Shown here piece after piece: positions 29,578 through 38,885 of a stretch of 64,000 bases of DNA. This DNA comes from Anaerolineales bacterium (GTDB lineage Bacteria; Chloroflexota; Anaerolineae; Anaerolineales; UBA11579). The DNA lies in assembly GCA_026129305.1 (NCBI GenBank), contig JAHCII010000001.1:216270-280269 (forward strand), written 5' to 3'. Made by a program: the position numbers and the translations under genes. Each line of letters begins with the position of its first letter. The stretch's first letter is position 1. The notes under the pieces were generated by a model. It was not told where the DNA came from. It did not search any database and saw only the letters and a list, made by a program, of their open reading frames with translations.

Positions 29578-30715
29578 TGAGCAACTCAGTCATCAGCCGG
29601 GCGTAATTATTGCACATTTGCTCTGCGCTGTACGGCTGGGCCGCCTGCCGAGCGCCGCGGCCCAAACGGCTGCGCAGCGCAGGGTCAGCCAGCAGGCGCT
29701 GCAAAGCCACGCTGAGGGCTGCTGTGTCTTCAGGGGGCACCAGCAGACCGTGCTCACCATCCCTGATCAGTTTGCCCGCCGCGCCCACCTGCGTAGCCAC
29801 GATGGGCAACCCGCTGGCCATGGCTTCCAACAGGGCGATGGACAGGCCTTCGCTCAACGAAGGCTGGACATAGACATCGGCTGCCTGCAGCCAACGGCGC
29901 GCCGCCGGCTGGTTGCCCAGAAAGCGCACCCGCTCGGCCAGGCCCCACTCGGCGGCCAAACCTTCCAGTTCAGCTCGCAGTTCGCCTTCTCCCAGCACGG
30001 CCAGACGCGGGCGCGGCTCGGGCAGGGTGGCCAGGGCGCGCAGCAGGCCGACGTGGTCTTTGACCGGCGCCAGGCGACCCACGGCCATCAGCAAAATATC
30101 CCGCGGAGCTGCGCCCGCCTGGGCGCGCAAACTTTGGCGCTCTTCGGGCGTCATCGGGGGCAGGGCCAGATCAATGCCATTTTCGATCAATCGGATCTTG
30201 GCGAGGCGCACGCCATCCGCCAGCGCCAATTGGCGCACTTCTTCCGACACCACAACCAGTCCACTAACCACCCCGGAATTAACCAGCCGCGCATGCAAAA
30301 AAGACAAGAGTCCCAAAGGATTGGCCACAGCGCCATGCAGGCTGGCCAAGCGCACCGGCACACCTCGCAGCCAGGCCAGCGGCAGGCCGATCAGGTTGCT
30401 GTGCTGCGTAAACGCCTCCACCACCTGCACTTCGCGCAGCAGTTTGAGCAGGCGCCACAGGCCCCGCAGCAATCTCGGCAGATGCCTAAGGGCGCTGCCT
30501 CCTGATCGCCAAGCGTCCAAGCTAAGGATCTCAAAGGGGTAGGCGGCCCGCCAGGTATCCGCCAGGCCTTGCTTGTCATACAAGAAGGCCACCCGCACAG
30601 GGTAGCCCTGGCTGTGCAACCAAGCGGCCTGGGTCAACAGCATTTGCTGGGCTCCGCCCAGCTCCATTTGTGTGCCCAGGAGCAGCACAGAAAACCGTGA
30701 GGGTTGCGCGGTCAT
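29564..30715 (-). CDS. Glycosyltransferase family 4
   Basis: This 383-residue GT-B enzyme starts MTAQPSRFSVLLLGTQMELG, with GGAQQMLL in the first helix. The donor domain has SEGLSIALLEAMASGLPIVA, the GT4 E-x7-E signature. A frame open to 30856 was rejected because it overlaps the upstream GT2 gene. It ends 14 bases inside the 690-residue membrane protein gene, implying coupling. Confidence 0.87.
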   Translation of the reverse strand: MTAQPSRFSVLLLGTQMELGGAQQMLLTQAAWLHSQGYPVRVAFLYDKQGLADTWRAAYPFEILSLDAWRSGGSALRHLPRLLRGLWRLLKLLREVQVVEAFTQHSNLIGLPLAWLRGVPVRLASLHGAVANPLGLLSFLHARLVNSGVVSGLVVVSEEVRQLALADGVRLAKIRLIENGIDLALPPMTPEERQSLRAQAGAAPRDILLMAVGRLAPVKDHVGLLRALATLPEPRPRLAVLGEGELRAELEGLAAEWGLAERVRFLGNQPAARRWLQAADVYVQPSLSEGLSIALLEAMASGLPIVATQVGAAGKLIRDGEHGLLVPPEDTAALSVALQRLLADPALRSRLGRGARQAAQPYSAEQMCNNYARLMTELLNETR

Positions 30716-30717
30716 GC

Positions 30718-31665
30718 TCAGCCTTGCTCCAGGCCATAACGGCGGCGGCGCAACCAGGCAGCCAAACGCCGCCGCGCACCGGACGGGATGAACGAAGCCA
30801 ACCAGGGAACGACTGCGCCCCAGGCCAGCGGCCAGGCGGCCAGCGTCCCGCCACACAATTGGCGAACCAGGCGCATATCCTCGGCCTGACCCTCACCCAG
30901 TAGATTGCGGGCAAAGCTGGTGTATAGGCGCGCATACGTCTGCCGGCGGAAGCTGGTGCTGAGCCCCGGGTCGTCAGCGAAAGCTTTATTTAAATAGCGC
31001 TCAAAGTGGCTGACGGCTTCACGGCGTTGTGCCGAAATATTGCTGCCGTGCACGCGCACACCCACCAAATCTTCGCGCACCAGGCTGACTGGGTGGCGTT
31101 TCGCCATGCGGCGCCACAGGTCCAGGTCCTCGCCCCAGCGCATGGCTGTGTCAAAGCCGCCGGCTGCTTGCAGGGCATCCTTGCGCATCAGCATGCAAGG
31201 CATCGCCATCAGGACATCCCACTCTTGCAGCATAAACGGATAGATCTGCCCATCAAAACGCGAAGTGTCCCGCAAGCCCAGGTCGCGGCCGGCATCATCG
31301 AACTTGGAAAACCAGCAGTGCACGAAGCCCAACTGCGGATGGCGCTCAAAGAGCGCCACTTGCTTCTCCAGCTTGCTGGGCATAAAGAGATCATCCGAAT
31401 CGAGGAAGGCGATGTAGCGGCCGGCTGCCTCAGCCACGCCGCGATTGCGCGCCGCAGAGACCCCCGAGGCCGGCTGGGTGATATAGCGCAGCTTGCCCGC
31501 TTTGACCAGCGGCTGCAAGGTCTCAGGGGTTTCGTCCTGGGAACCGTCATCCACGACGATGATCTCGTAGTCAGAGTAGGTCTGGGCAAAGACGCTCTCC
31601 AGCGCCTGCAGAATATAGGCAACCCGGTTGCGAGTGGGGATGACCACGCTGACAGTCGGCGGCAT
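30718..31665 (-). CDS. Glycosyltransferase family 2
   Basis: This 315-residue GT-A enzyme starts MPPTVSVVIPTRNRVAYILQ, with VVDDGSQDET and the metal motif FLDSDDLFMP. GEDLDLWRRMA near residue 180 is the usual catalytic-base region (E/D-D). The start at 31665 follows GGGAG and sits 2 bases after the upstream stop; a longer frame lacks support. No membrane segment is present except a weak C-terminal patch. Confidence 0.87.
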   Translation of the reverse strand: MPPTVSVVIPTRNRVAYILQALESVFAQTYSDYEIIVVDDGSQDETPETLQPLVKAGKLRYITQPASGVSAARNRGVAEAAGRYIAFLDSDDLFMPSKLEKQVALFERHPQLGFVHCWFSKFDDAGRDLGLRDTSRFDGQIYPFMLQEWDVLMAMPCMLMRKDALQAAGGFDTAMRWGEDLDLWRRMAKRHPVSLVREDLVGVRVHGSNISAQRREAVSHFERYLNKAFADDPGLSTSFRRQTYARLYTSFARNLLGEGQAEDMRLVRQLCGGTLAAWPLAWGAVVPWLASFIPSGARRRLAAWLRRRRYGLEQG

Positions 31666-31667
31666 GG

Positions 31668-32618
31668 TTAGATCTCCCGCTTGAACAGGCGCGCCTGCCA
31701 GCGGTGCAGCAGCGGCAGCAACCCGCTGCGCTGCAAGGCCGCCCGGACTGCATGGCGCAAACGTCCCAGCTTCCACAAGGGTTGGCGGCGCGTGAGGTAG
31801 GCATCCAAATTAGGCACAAAATTCGAGAGTGGCAGCCAGCTGGAGCCGCTGGCTAGCGCCTCCAAACGGAAGGCGCGCGCCGTCTCCAGCTGCGCCCGGT
31901 CGACTTTATCAAAGACACCATAGCGCAGCTGCACGGCCGTGCGCTCCACAGTGGACTCCGTGGCGCCCTGGCGCGTGCTCAGCCCCTGGGCAGCATCGGT
32001 GAAATAGCCCAGCAGGCCCTCGGCGCGCACCATGTGCAACCTGAGAACCGCCAAGCGCAGCGAATAGTCCATATCGGCCGCAACACGGAATTGCTCATCG
32101 TAATAGCCAGCCTGCTCACTCACCGCGGCGCGTAACAGCCAAAAAGCGCCGCCCTGGGCAAAGGCACGTTGGAAATGACCAGGGCTGTAAGCCGGCGTCT
32201 GGCGCAGTTCACCCTGCTCCTCGCCGTAGCGCGCCACGCGGAAATAATCTCCGTAGCATAATACTCCCTCTGGCTCGGTATCCAGAGTCACAGCCTGGCG
32301 CTGCAAGGAATCGACCACGCGGCGGTCGTCCACATTCCAGGGCGCCAAATAAGGCGCCCTGGCGGCGCGCCAGGCGCGGTTCCATGACGCGCCCAAAGTT
32401 TCCAGACGTGGGGCTTGCAGCACCTGCACCTGTTTCTGGTGCTTGGCGGCAAAGTCCTTGCACAGCTGCTTTTCACGCGCGTTGGGCTGGTTCAGCACCA
32501 GCACCAGTTCAGTTTCGGGGAAGATGGTTTGGGCTTGCAGGTTTTCGAAAAAGCCGGGTAAGTATTCTTCTCCCTGATAGACGGAAGCCAGAACACTAAT
32601 AGAAGGCAAAAAATGCAT
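31668..32618 (-). CDS. Glycosyltransferase family 2-like
   Basis: This protein has 316 residues. It opens LPSISVLASVYQGEEYLPGF and has an acidic site APWNVDDRRVVDSL where N-V-D-D stands in for D-x-D. The region GYYDEQFRVAADMDYSLRLA corresponds to the catalytic-base region. It is a divergent GT2 relative; sugar and acceptor are unknown. A 43-base gap separates it from the GT4 gene upstream. Confidence 0.75.
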   Translation of the reverse strand: MHFLPSISVLASVYQGEEYLPGFFENLQAQTIFPETELVLVLNQPNAREKQLCKDFAAKHQKQVQVLQAPRLETLGASWNRAWRAARAPYLAPWNVDDRRVVDSLQRQAVTLDTEPEGVLCYGDYFRVARYGEEQGELRQTPAYSPGHFQRAFAQGGAFWLLRAAVSEQAGYYDEQFRVAADMDYSLRLAVLRLHMVRAEGLLGYFTDAAQGLSTRQGATESTVERTAVQLRYGVFDKVDRAQLETARAFRLEALASGSSWLPLSNFVPNLDAYLTRRQPLWKLGRLRHAVRAALQRSGLLPLLHRWQARLFKREI

Positions 32619-32661
32619 TGCGCGGGATTATACCTGCGCCAAATTATGCATGCCTAAGCGC

Positions 32662-33837
32662 TCAGCGGCCCCAAACGCGCCGCACTGGCTCGAAATCATT
32701 CAGGATGTTGAAGATGCCTTGCACAAACTCGGTGGCTGTCCAGCGCGCCGCCCGCTGGCGGCCGCGTGCGGCCAAGCGCTGGCGCAACTTGGCGTCTTTG
32801 TGCAATTTGGTGATTCCCCCGGCGATTGCCTCAGGACTGGCCGGATCCACCAGCAGGGCGGCATCCGCCAATTGCTCCTCGGCCCCGTCCACTTTGGCCG
32901 CCAGCACCGGGCAACCCAATGCAAAGGCTTCCAGCGGAGGCAGGTTCTCCGGGCCGAAGAAGCTAACATAGCTCAGCGCCAAAGCATGCTGGTAGAGGGC
33001 CAAGAGGGTCTCTTGTTCGACAAAGCCGAGAAAATGCACCTGGTCGCCCAAGCCCATCGCTTGAACGGCTTGCTGGATATAGGCCTTGTTGCCGTAGTCC
33101 GAACCGGTCAATACCAGCGGCACGCGCAAGCCCTGCTGGCGCAATTGCTGCAAAGCCAGCAGCAGGTTGTAGTGGTTCTTATGCGCCCAGAATTGGGCCG
33201 GGTAAAACAGATAGCCGGCTTCCAAGCCGACAGGCAAGGGCAGTTCACTCGCCTGCAGGGCGTACCCAGGCGTGGGGTGCGGCAGGATGTGGATGCGGTC
33301 TGCCGGAACTTGATAGAAGTCCATGATCTCTTGTTTGCCGGCTTGCGTGCCCGCCACCACGCCCGCGGCCCGGCGCAGGAAAGGCGCCAGGCCGCGCTCG
33401 CGGGCAGCCCACTCGCCGTACTCGCTCACTTCCGGAAACCAGGGCTGCTTGCGATGCTGCAGATCCAGCACGATAGCCAGATGCGGCAGGTCGATATCCA
33501 AGGGACGCGGGCCTACTGCCCAGACAAAGTCCACGCCTAGTTGGCGCAGTTGGCGTTCCAGCGGACTGCGCCAGCCTCGCCGCTGGCGCCAGCTGGGCAG
33601 CAGCCGTTCGGCGAAGTCGTTTAGTTTCTCGGCCGGGCCGGGGCCGGGATAGGGCAGCCATTCCAAACCCGCTTGCTGCACCTGCTGGCGAGCCAATTGA
33701 CTGGGCGCGGAGATGACCACGAATTGGTGCTGTGATTGGGCGGCCAGGCGGTAGAGGGCGGCCAACAGATCACCCTGCATGGTGAATGCACCGCCGTCTT
33801 CCGGGCGGTAGTGGTCCAAATAGACGGCGACCTTCAT
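32662..33837 (-). CDS. Glycosyltransferase family 4 (GT1-type)
   Basis: This 391-residue protein has the N-terminal acceptor domain MKVAVYLDHYRPEDGGAF and the donor domain with LYPAQFWAHKNHYNLL-like spacing. FFGPENLPPLEAFALGCPVL carries the Glu pair. VVAGTQAGKQEIMDFYQVPA is typical of mannosyl- and rhamnosyl-type GT4 enzymes. Its start overlaps the upstream methyltransferase stop by four bases (ATGA). Confidence 0.85.
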   Translation of the reverse strand: MKVAVYLDHYRPEDGGAFTMQGDLLAALYRLAAQSQHQFVVISAPSQLARQQVQQAGLEWLPYPGPGPAEKLNDFAERLLPSWRQRRGWRSPLERQLRQLGVDFVWAVGPRPLDIDLPHLAIVLDLQHRKQPWFPEVSEYGEWAARERGLAPFLRRAAGVVAGTQAGKQEIMDFYQVPADRIHILPHPTPGYALQASELPLPVGLEAGYLFYPAQFWAHKNHYNLLLALQQLRQQGLRVPLVLTGSDYGNKAYIQQAVQAMGLGDQVHFLGFVEQETLLALYQHALALSYVSFFGPENLPPLEAFALGCPVLAAKVDGAEEQLADAALLVDPASPEAIAGGITKLHKDAKLRQRLAARGRQRAARWTATEFVQGIFNILNDFEPVRRVWGR

Positions 33838-34604
33838 GCCGCCACCTTGCGGGCGATTGCCAGGATGTGCCAGGTATCTTCAGTAATGGCGGCGTCAGTT
33901 TCGTACGCGGACAAAAAGTTCACCGGCTCAAAGCCGCTGCCTTCCAGGAAGGCGGCCATTTCCTGCACCAGAAAATAGCGATTGACCTGGGTTTCGCTCA
34001 GCTCCACGCGCCCCTCTGGCCCGTCCGCCACAATGGTATAGCTCACCTCAGCTAACTGGCTGGCGACATTCAAGCGGGTACGCGAGGTCCGCTGAATACG
34101 CGTCTCGCCCTGGGTCCAGCTGCGTTCACGGTGCGGCTCATAGCCGCGCAGCATGGCCGCGGCATGCCAAAATTCGAAGACGAACAGCCCGCCCGCCCGC
34201 AAGTGGCTGGCCACACCCTGCAATACCTGAAGGATGGCGACGTTGGTTTGCACATAGCCAATCGAATCGAACAGGCAGTAAGCCGCATCAAAAGGCCTAC
34301 CGTCCACGTCCAGATGGCGCATGTCTTGTAAAAGAAAATCCACTTGGGAGCCGGCCGCGGCGGCTTTTCGTCGAGCGACAGCCAGCAAATCTTCCGAATA
34401 GTCGGTCGCCACAATCTGGTAGCCTAGCTTCTCCAACTCCAGGGCGTGGCGGCCGCTGCCACAAGCCAGCTCCAGCAGGCGCCGGGTATTCCCGCTGGCG
34501 TGCTGCTGCAGACAGGCGTGCACGAAGGCCGCCTCGGCCGCATAAGGCTTCTCCGCATAGAAGATGTCGTAGTACTCGGCATGCTTACCGGTATAGGAGC
34601 TCAT
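33834..34604 (-). CDS. Class I SAM-dependent methyltransferase
   Basis: This 256-residue protein has motif I LLELACGSGRHALELEKLGY (about residues 39-58) and then ATDYSEDLLAVAR, with AYCLFDSIGYVQT as motif IV. It resembles Methyltransf_25-type small-molecule methyltransferases. It lies between the aminotransferase and a GT4 gene, and may N- or O-methylate the amino sugar made by the aminotransferase. That link is inferred from order only. Confidence 0.82.
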   Translation of the reverse strand: MSSYTGKHAEYYDIFYAEKPYAAEAAFVHACLQQHASGNTRRLLELACGSGRHALELEKLGYQIVATDYSEDLLAVARRKAAAAGSQVDFLLQDMRHLDVDGRPFDAAYCLFDSIGYVQTNVAILQVLQGVASHLRAGGLFVFEFWHAAAMLRGYEPHRERSWTQGETRIQRTSRTRLNVASQLAEVSYTIVADGPEGRVELSETQVNRYFLVQEMAAFLEGSGFEPVNFLSAYETDAAITEDTWHILAIARKVAA

Positions 34605-34629
34605 CAGCGGAGAATTCCTCTAGCCCCCA

Positions 34630-35745
34630 CTAACCCTCCCAGTTGGGGGCTTCGCGGATGGCGTCAGCAATAAAGGTGATTTGTTCTTCTGTCAGGTTCC
34701 AGGTGGAAGGCAAGTACAAGCCGTTTTCCCACAGCGAATCGGCTACGGGGCAGGGCACTTCACGGAAACCCTCCATCTTTTGCAAAACAGGCTGCTGGTT
34801 CATGGGGCAAAAGAAGGTGCGCGTCTGAATGCCGCGCTCGGCCAGGGCCTCGGTCAGCTTGTTGCGGTCAATGCCAAATTGCGGTTGGACCACAATGCCA
34901 TACATCCAATACACGTTTTTGGCCCATTCCAGCTCGGTCGGCAGCTGAATTCCGGGAATCCCCGCCAATTTTTCATTGTAGAGGCGCGCCACCCGACGCT
35001 TTTCTTCCACGATCCTGTCTATTTTGCGGAGTTGGCCCAGGCCCAAAGCCGCCACAAATGCCGGCATACGGAAGTTGAAACCGGCCAGCTCGTGCTTGAA
35101 GCGCGGATTGGTGAAAGCCAGGTTGCGCAGTAAACGCAGCCGCTCGGCGTAGCCTTCGTCGTTGGTAGTGATCATACCGCCTTCGCCGGTGGTGATGATC
35201 TTGTTGGCGTAGAAGCTGAAGATGGCCATCTGCCCAAAGCTACCGGTCATACGCCCGCGCACCGTAGCGCCGTGCGATTCAGCGCAGTCTTCAATCACCA
35301 CCAAGTTGTGCTTATTGGCGATCTCCATCAGGCGATCCATGTCCACGGGGTGCCCATAGAGGTGCACCGGGATGATCGCTTTGGTGCGCGGTGTAATCAA
35401 GTCTTCGATCAAATCCAGGTCCAGGTTCCAGGTCTCGGGTTCGGAGTCGACCGGCACGGGTACGGCGCCATTGTGCAAAGCTCCCAGAGCCGTGGCGATA
35501 TTGGTGCTGGCGCTCACCAGCACCTCATCGCCGGGCTGCAAATCCAGCGCTGCCACGGCTAGGTGCAAAGCCGACGAACCACTGTTCACCGTCACGCCGA
35601 ATTTGCAGGCTACGTAGGCTGCAAATTCATTTTCAAAGTCCTCAATGTATTTGCCGTAGGTCCCAGAGACTTCGCCCTTGCGCAGGGCGTCCACTACCAT
35701 GGCAATTTCATCTTCGGCAATCACAGGATCAAAGACTGGAATCAT
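34630..35745 (-). CDS. DegT/DnrJ/EryC1/StrS sugar aminotransferase
   Basis: This protein has 371 residues and is PLP-dependent. GTYGKYIEDFENEFAAYVAC and VNSGSSALHLAVAALDLQPG form the cofactor phosphate site. VVIEDCAESHGATVRGR holds the PLP-ring Asp, and FSFYANKIITTGEGGM contains the Schiff-base Lys. It is most like perosamine-synthase-type enzymes that aminate C4 or C3 of a keto-6-deoxy sugar. The cupin gene immediately upstream overlaps by 17 bases and may isomerise its keto-sugar substrate. Confidence 0.88.
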   Translation of the reverse strand: MIPVFDPVIAEDEIAMVVDALRKGEVSGTYGKYIEDFENEFAAYVACKFGVTVNSGSSALHLAVAALDLQPGDEVLVSASTNIATALGALHNGAVPVPVDSEPETWNLDLDLIEDLITPRTKAIIPVHLYGHPVDMDRLMEIANKHNLVVIEDCAESHGATVRGRMTGSFGQMAIFSFYANKIITTGEGGMITTNDEGYAERLRLLRNLAFTNPRFKHELAGFNFRMPAFVAALGLGQLRKIDRIVEEKRRVARLYNEKLAGIPGIQLPTELEWAKNVYWMYGIVVQPQFGIDRNKLTEALAERGIQTRTFFCPMNQQPVLQKMEGFREVPCPVADSLWENGLYLPSTWNLTEEQITFIADAIREAPNWEG

Positions 35746-36154
35746 TTTTTACATCCACAAAGACTTTGTCGTTCTCTTCACCCAGGTACGGGCCTTGTTT
35801 GACGCTGATGCATTGCATGTCTTCCAAGACGCGGATGGCGTGCACACCGTGAATGAGCACAATCGCATCCCCCGGGCCCATCTCAATTTCGCGCAGTTTT
35901 TCCCCGTCGTCGCCGAACAAGTCCACCACGACCACTCCGCGCTGCACCACAAACATCTGCTGCAAATCATCGATCGTGCGGCTGACGGCCTTGTGATAAT
36001 GCGGTGGCTCCACAAAACCGGCTTCGTGCGCCAGGAGGCCGAATTGGAATGAAGATTCTGCCGGAGAGTAAAAGGTGGTTTTATCCACGCGGGCATTCGC
36101 CCAAATGATCTCGGCATATTTAATGCCGTTGTATTCCACAACTTCAATGCTCAT
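35729..36154 (-). CDS. Cupin-fold sugar-modifying protein
   Basis: This small protein has 141 residues and a single cupin barrel. Conserved cupin pieces are AGFVEPPHYHKAVSRTI and GPGDAIVLIHGVHAIRVL, each with His residues suitable for metal or general-base function. FdtA/WxcM-type cupins isomerise dTDP-4-keto-6-deoxyhexoses before amination, and this gene overlaps an aminotransferase by 17 bases. The sequence is not a clear FdtA, so a non-enzymatic sugar-binding role is also possible. Confidence 0.65.
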   Translation of the reverse strand: MSIEVVEYNGIKYAEIIWANARVDKTTFYSPAESSFQFGLLAHEAGFVEPPHYHKAVSRTIDDLQQMFVVQRGVVVVDLFGDDGEKLREIEMGPGDAIVLIHGVHAIRVLEDMQCISVKQGPYLGEENDKVFVDVKNDSSL

Positions 36155-36182
36155 GAATTGGCCTCCGGGTCGTTAAATTGTA

Positions 36183-36794
36183 CTAGCCAAGGTGATTTTC
36201 CGGTTTCCTGGCCACCACGCCAATAAACACGCCAAACAAGTAGCTGGTATCTCTCTCCACCTGCAGACCGCCTTCCGTCACGAGCGCGTGCAGCTCATCG
36301 CGGTTGTAGTTGCGGCCAAGCCAAGCCTTATGGCTTTGATCCGCAATGCGGCCCAGCCAACCGGCCGGCCCCCGCCGGTTTGGAACTCCAATGAACAAAG
36401 ATCCGCCCGGTTTAAGCAATCTCGCCATGGATTGGATGGCCAATAAGGGCTGGTCAATTTCTTCAATGGAAGAGCTGTTCCAAGCCAAGTCCAAGCTCTC
36501 AGGAGCGAGTGCCGGGTTGAATAAATCCATCAGCACAAATTGGCCGGCAAACTGGGAAAAGTCTGCCTGCTGATAATCTTCTTGGTTGATGTCCGCCGCA
36601 ATGCTGAGCCGCACCTGCGGAAGCTGGGCCAGCAGGTGCGCCCCGTAACCACTGCCGCAGGCCACCTCAGCCACGCGCAGGTTCTCGCCGGTATGCAAGA
36701 CTTGCGTCGCCAAAAAACGCACCAAGCCCTGGTTCATCCACGCCCGCAACCACTGATAAGGTCGTGTGGCTTCCAAGCGATCAAAGAGAGTCAC
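36183..36794 (-). CDS. Class I SAM-dependent methyltransferase
   Basis: This protein has 203 residues. Motif I is LRVAEVACGSGYGAHLLA, then FVLMDLFNPALAPESLDLAW and SLFIGVPNRRGP. The chosen start is GTG 36794, whose first bases overlap the upstream stop (GTGA) and which gives MTLFDRLEATRPYQW. A longer frame from 36845 would lie wholly inside the neighbour's end. It is the second of two adjacent methyltransferases. Confidence 0.78.
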   Translation of the reverse strand: MTLFDRLEATRPYQWLRAWMNQGLVRFLATQVLHTGENLRVAEVACGSGYGAHLLAQLPQVRLSIAADINQEDYQQADFSQFAGQFVLMDLFNPALAPESLDLAWNSSSIEEIDQPLLAIQSMARLLKPGGSLFIGVPNRRGPAGWLGRIADQSHKAWLGRNYNRDELHALVTEGGLQVERDTSYLFGVFIGVVARKPENHLG

Positions 36795-37537
36795 AGTTTT
36801 TCCACCACGATCACCACCGAGGAGCCGAAGGGCAGGCGCAACCAAGGCAACAATAACGCTTCAAGCCGGCAGATTAGATCCAGCAAAGCGTTGATTGGGG
36901 GCGAGGGCAAAAACACGTCGGAACGGATTGGTTGGTCGGCAGCTGGTTTGCGCAGGCGGTAAAGCACACCGCGCACAAACACCACCAGCGGAAAGACCGC
37001 CGCGAACAAATACCCGGCATAGAGAGTCCGCACTGGTTGACCAGCGAACAGCATTTTAAGCTGGGCCAGGTTGTACCGCCTCACCGAGTCGACGGCCACG
37101 TCATGCTGGCTGAGCAGCCAGGCATGCGCAGCCACCACCAGAATGCCATAACCGCCGGAGCGCAGCGCAGCGACGAAGCCTGCAGCCAACTCCTTCGGCT
37201 GCACAGAAGCCACTTCGAGCACATCCACACAGGTAATCAGATCGAATTGCTGGCGGAATGGCACACGATTGGCGCTGGCCCGCACCAGTGCCCCCGTCTG
37301 GCGGTGGGAAGCCCACTGCAGCGCCACCGGGGAAAAGTCCAGCCCAACAGCCAAGGCACTGCCGCCCGCTTGGGCAGCCAGCAAGCCACCGGTGCCGCAG
37401 CCCAGGTCGAGATAGCGGGTGGCCCGCCGTTGTTTATGCTCTGGCGGGATCAGGCGCTGCAAAAAGCGGCGCAATCCCCGGAACCACCAATGGTTTGGTT
37501 CCACTTCGTACAAACTTTGGTATTCATCAGGGCGCAT
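36791..37537 (-). CDS. Class I SAM-dependent methyltransferase
   Basis: This protein has 248 residues. An N-terminal helix with HWWFRGLRRFLQRL precedes motif I, YLDLGCGTGGLLAA, and then VGLDFSPVALQWA and DLITCVDVLEVASVQ. It resembles Methyltransf_11 enzymes that act next to glycan genes. A C-terminal hydrophobic stretch may contact the membrane. It is 5 bases from the GT2 gene upstream. Confidence 0.8.
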   Translation of the reverse strand: MRPDEYQSLYEVEPNHWWFRGLRRFLQRLIPPEHKQRRATRYLDLGCGTGGLLAAQAGGSALAVGLDFSPVALQWASHRQTGALVRASANRVPFRQQFDLITCVDVLEVASVQPKELAAGFVAALRSGGYGILVVAAHAWLLSQHDVAVDSVRRYNLAQLKMLFAGQPVRTLYAGYLFAAVFPLVVFVRGVLYRLRKPAADQPIRSDVFLPSPPINALLDLICRLEALLLPWLRLPFGSSVVIVVEKL

Positions 37538-37542
37538 AAAGA

Positions 37543-38262
37543 CTAATCACGGCCGGTGAGAAAACGAATACGCAAGCTGATCACTCGCAGCACATAGCGA
37601 AAACCAGTCACCAGAAAACTTATTAGCGAAGGCGCCGACTTGGAAAGGCCCACGCTGCGATCACGAAAGGCATAACCCACTTCGCGCACTCTTAATCCCG
37701 CCCGCTGCGCATCATAGATGAATTCAATGAAGTACTCGCCATATCCGAAGGGGATCAACGTGACATGGTCAAAGACACTCCGCCGGATGGCGATGAAGCC
37801 GCTGTCGTAATCGCGTACATGGCCGCCCAGCACCAGGCGGGCGAAACCGTTGATGGCGTGACTGGCCCAAACCCGCAGGGGGTGGCGGCTGTCACTGCCA
37901 CCCTCCACGTAGCGGGAGCCGATGGCGATGTCGCAGTCATCCAATTGGGCGATCAATTGGGCCATCACCGCGGCTGGCATGGTCATATCAGCATCCATCC
38001 AACCGATGATGTCTCCGCGCGCCTCAAGTATGCCGCGGTGGAAGGCGGCCGCCAGGCCGCGTGCTTTGCGGCGGATCAGCACCACTTCAGGCAAGCCTAA
38101 GGCTGCCACCTGATGCGCCGTGCCATCTGGCGAATTGTCGTCCACCACGATGATCTCCAGCGGTGGTCGTATCTCAGCGCGCAAGGCCTCAATGAGTTCA
38201 ACAATATTCTCGCGCTCATTGTAAGTGGGGATGACAATGCTAACTTTGGGCTGAATGCTCAT
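37543..38262 (-). CDS. Glycosyltransferase family 2 (DPM1-like)
   Basis: This protein has 239 residues. It has VSIVIPTYNERENIVELIEA, IIVVDDNSPDGTAHQVAALG and the metal site GWMDADMTMPAAV, the core of polyprenyl-phosphate-sugar synthases like DPM1. It lacks clear C-terminal membrane anchors, as in the soluble DPM1 type. It may charge undecaprenyl phosphate with a sugar for one of the GT-C proteins. Start and upstream stop overlap (ATGA). Confidence 0.86.
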   Translation of the reverse strand: MSIQPKVSIVIPTYNERENIVELIEALRAEIRPPLEIIVVDDNSPDGTAHQVAALGLPEVVLIRRKARGLAAAFHRGILEARGDIIGWMDADMTMPAAVMAQLIAQLDDCDIAIGSRYVEGGSDSRHPLRVWASHAINGFARLVLGGHVRDYDSGFIAIRRSVFDHVTLIPFGYGEYFIEFIYDAQRAGLRVREVGYAFRDRSVGLSKSAPSLISFLVTGFRYVLRVISLRIRFLTGRD

Positions 38263-38885
38263 ACTGTCTTTCGATCCCTCACCATCTTTGCCGGGTTACC
38301 GACTGCCAAGACATAAGCAGGAATATCGGAATGCACTACGGACTGCGCCCCAATCACGGCCCCCGACCCAATGGTGACCCCAGGCCGCACCAAGACCCCT
38401 GTCGCCAACCAAACGTCATTGCCTATCGTGATGGGCGCATAGCGATAGCCCTGCTGCTTGATCGGCGTATGGGGATCAAAGTAAGTATGCTCTGCGGCCA
38501 CCAGTAAGCTATACGCCGCAATCGCCACCTGGTTGCCTATGGTGATGTCGTCACCTGCATTGAGAATGGAACCCATGCCGACTTGAGTTTCGACGCCAAT
38601 CTGTAACTTGGCCTGGTTGGCTGCCACCAGGCGAGCCATGGTCTCCAGGTAAACGCCATCGCCCAGAAAGATACTGCCTCGTTCGCGTAGGCGAAGATCC
38701 ACATAAGGCAGCAAAGTGACATTGTCGCCAATAATGATCTCGCCCCGCCAACCAGGATCAATGCGCACCAAAATTGGCCCTAAGGCGCGCAGGCCGCGGC
38801 CGATCTTGGCGCCTGCAGCGCGCAAGCGCAGCCAGGCCAGCAGGGACCAAAAGCCCCAGCGCACTGCGTGCTTGCGAGCAGCCAT
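38259..38885 (-). CDS. Left-handed beta-helix acyltransferase (hexapeptide family)
   Basis: This protein has 208 residues with an N-terminal helix followed by hexapeptide turns: GEIIIGDNVTLLPY, GSIFLGDGVYLET, DITIGNQVAIAAY and APITIGNDVWLATG, then PGVTIGSGAVIGAQSVV. The family mostly contains acetyl-CoA or related acyl-CoA sugar O- or N-acetyltransferases (LbetaH, Maa/WbbJ-like). ATG 38885 forms TGATG with the upstream stop; a frame extending to 38972 was rejected. It probably acetylates a glycan sugar. Confidence 0.85.
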   Translation of the reverse strand: MAARKHAVRWGFWSLLAWLRLRAAGAKIGRGLRALGPILVRIDPGWRGEIIIGDNVTLLPYVDLRLRERGSIFLGDGVYLETMARLVAANQAKLQIGVETQVGMGSILNAGDDITIGNQVAIAAYSLLVAAEHTYFDPHTPIKQQGYRYAPITIGNDVWLATGVLVRPGVTIGSGAVIGAQSVVHSDIPAYVLAVGNPAKMVRDRKTV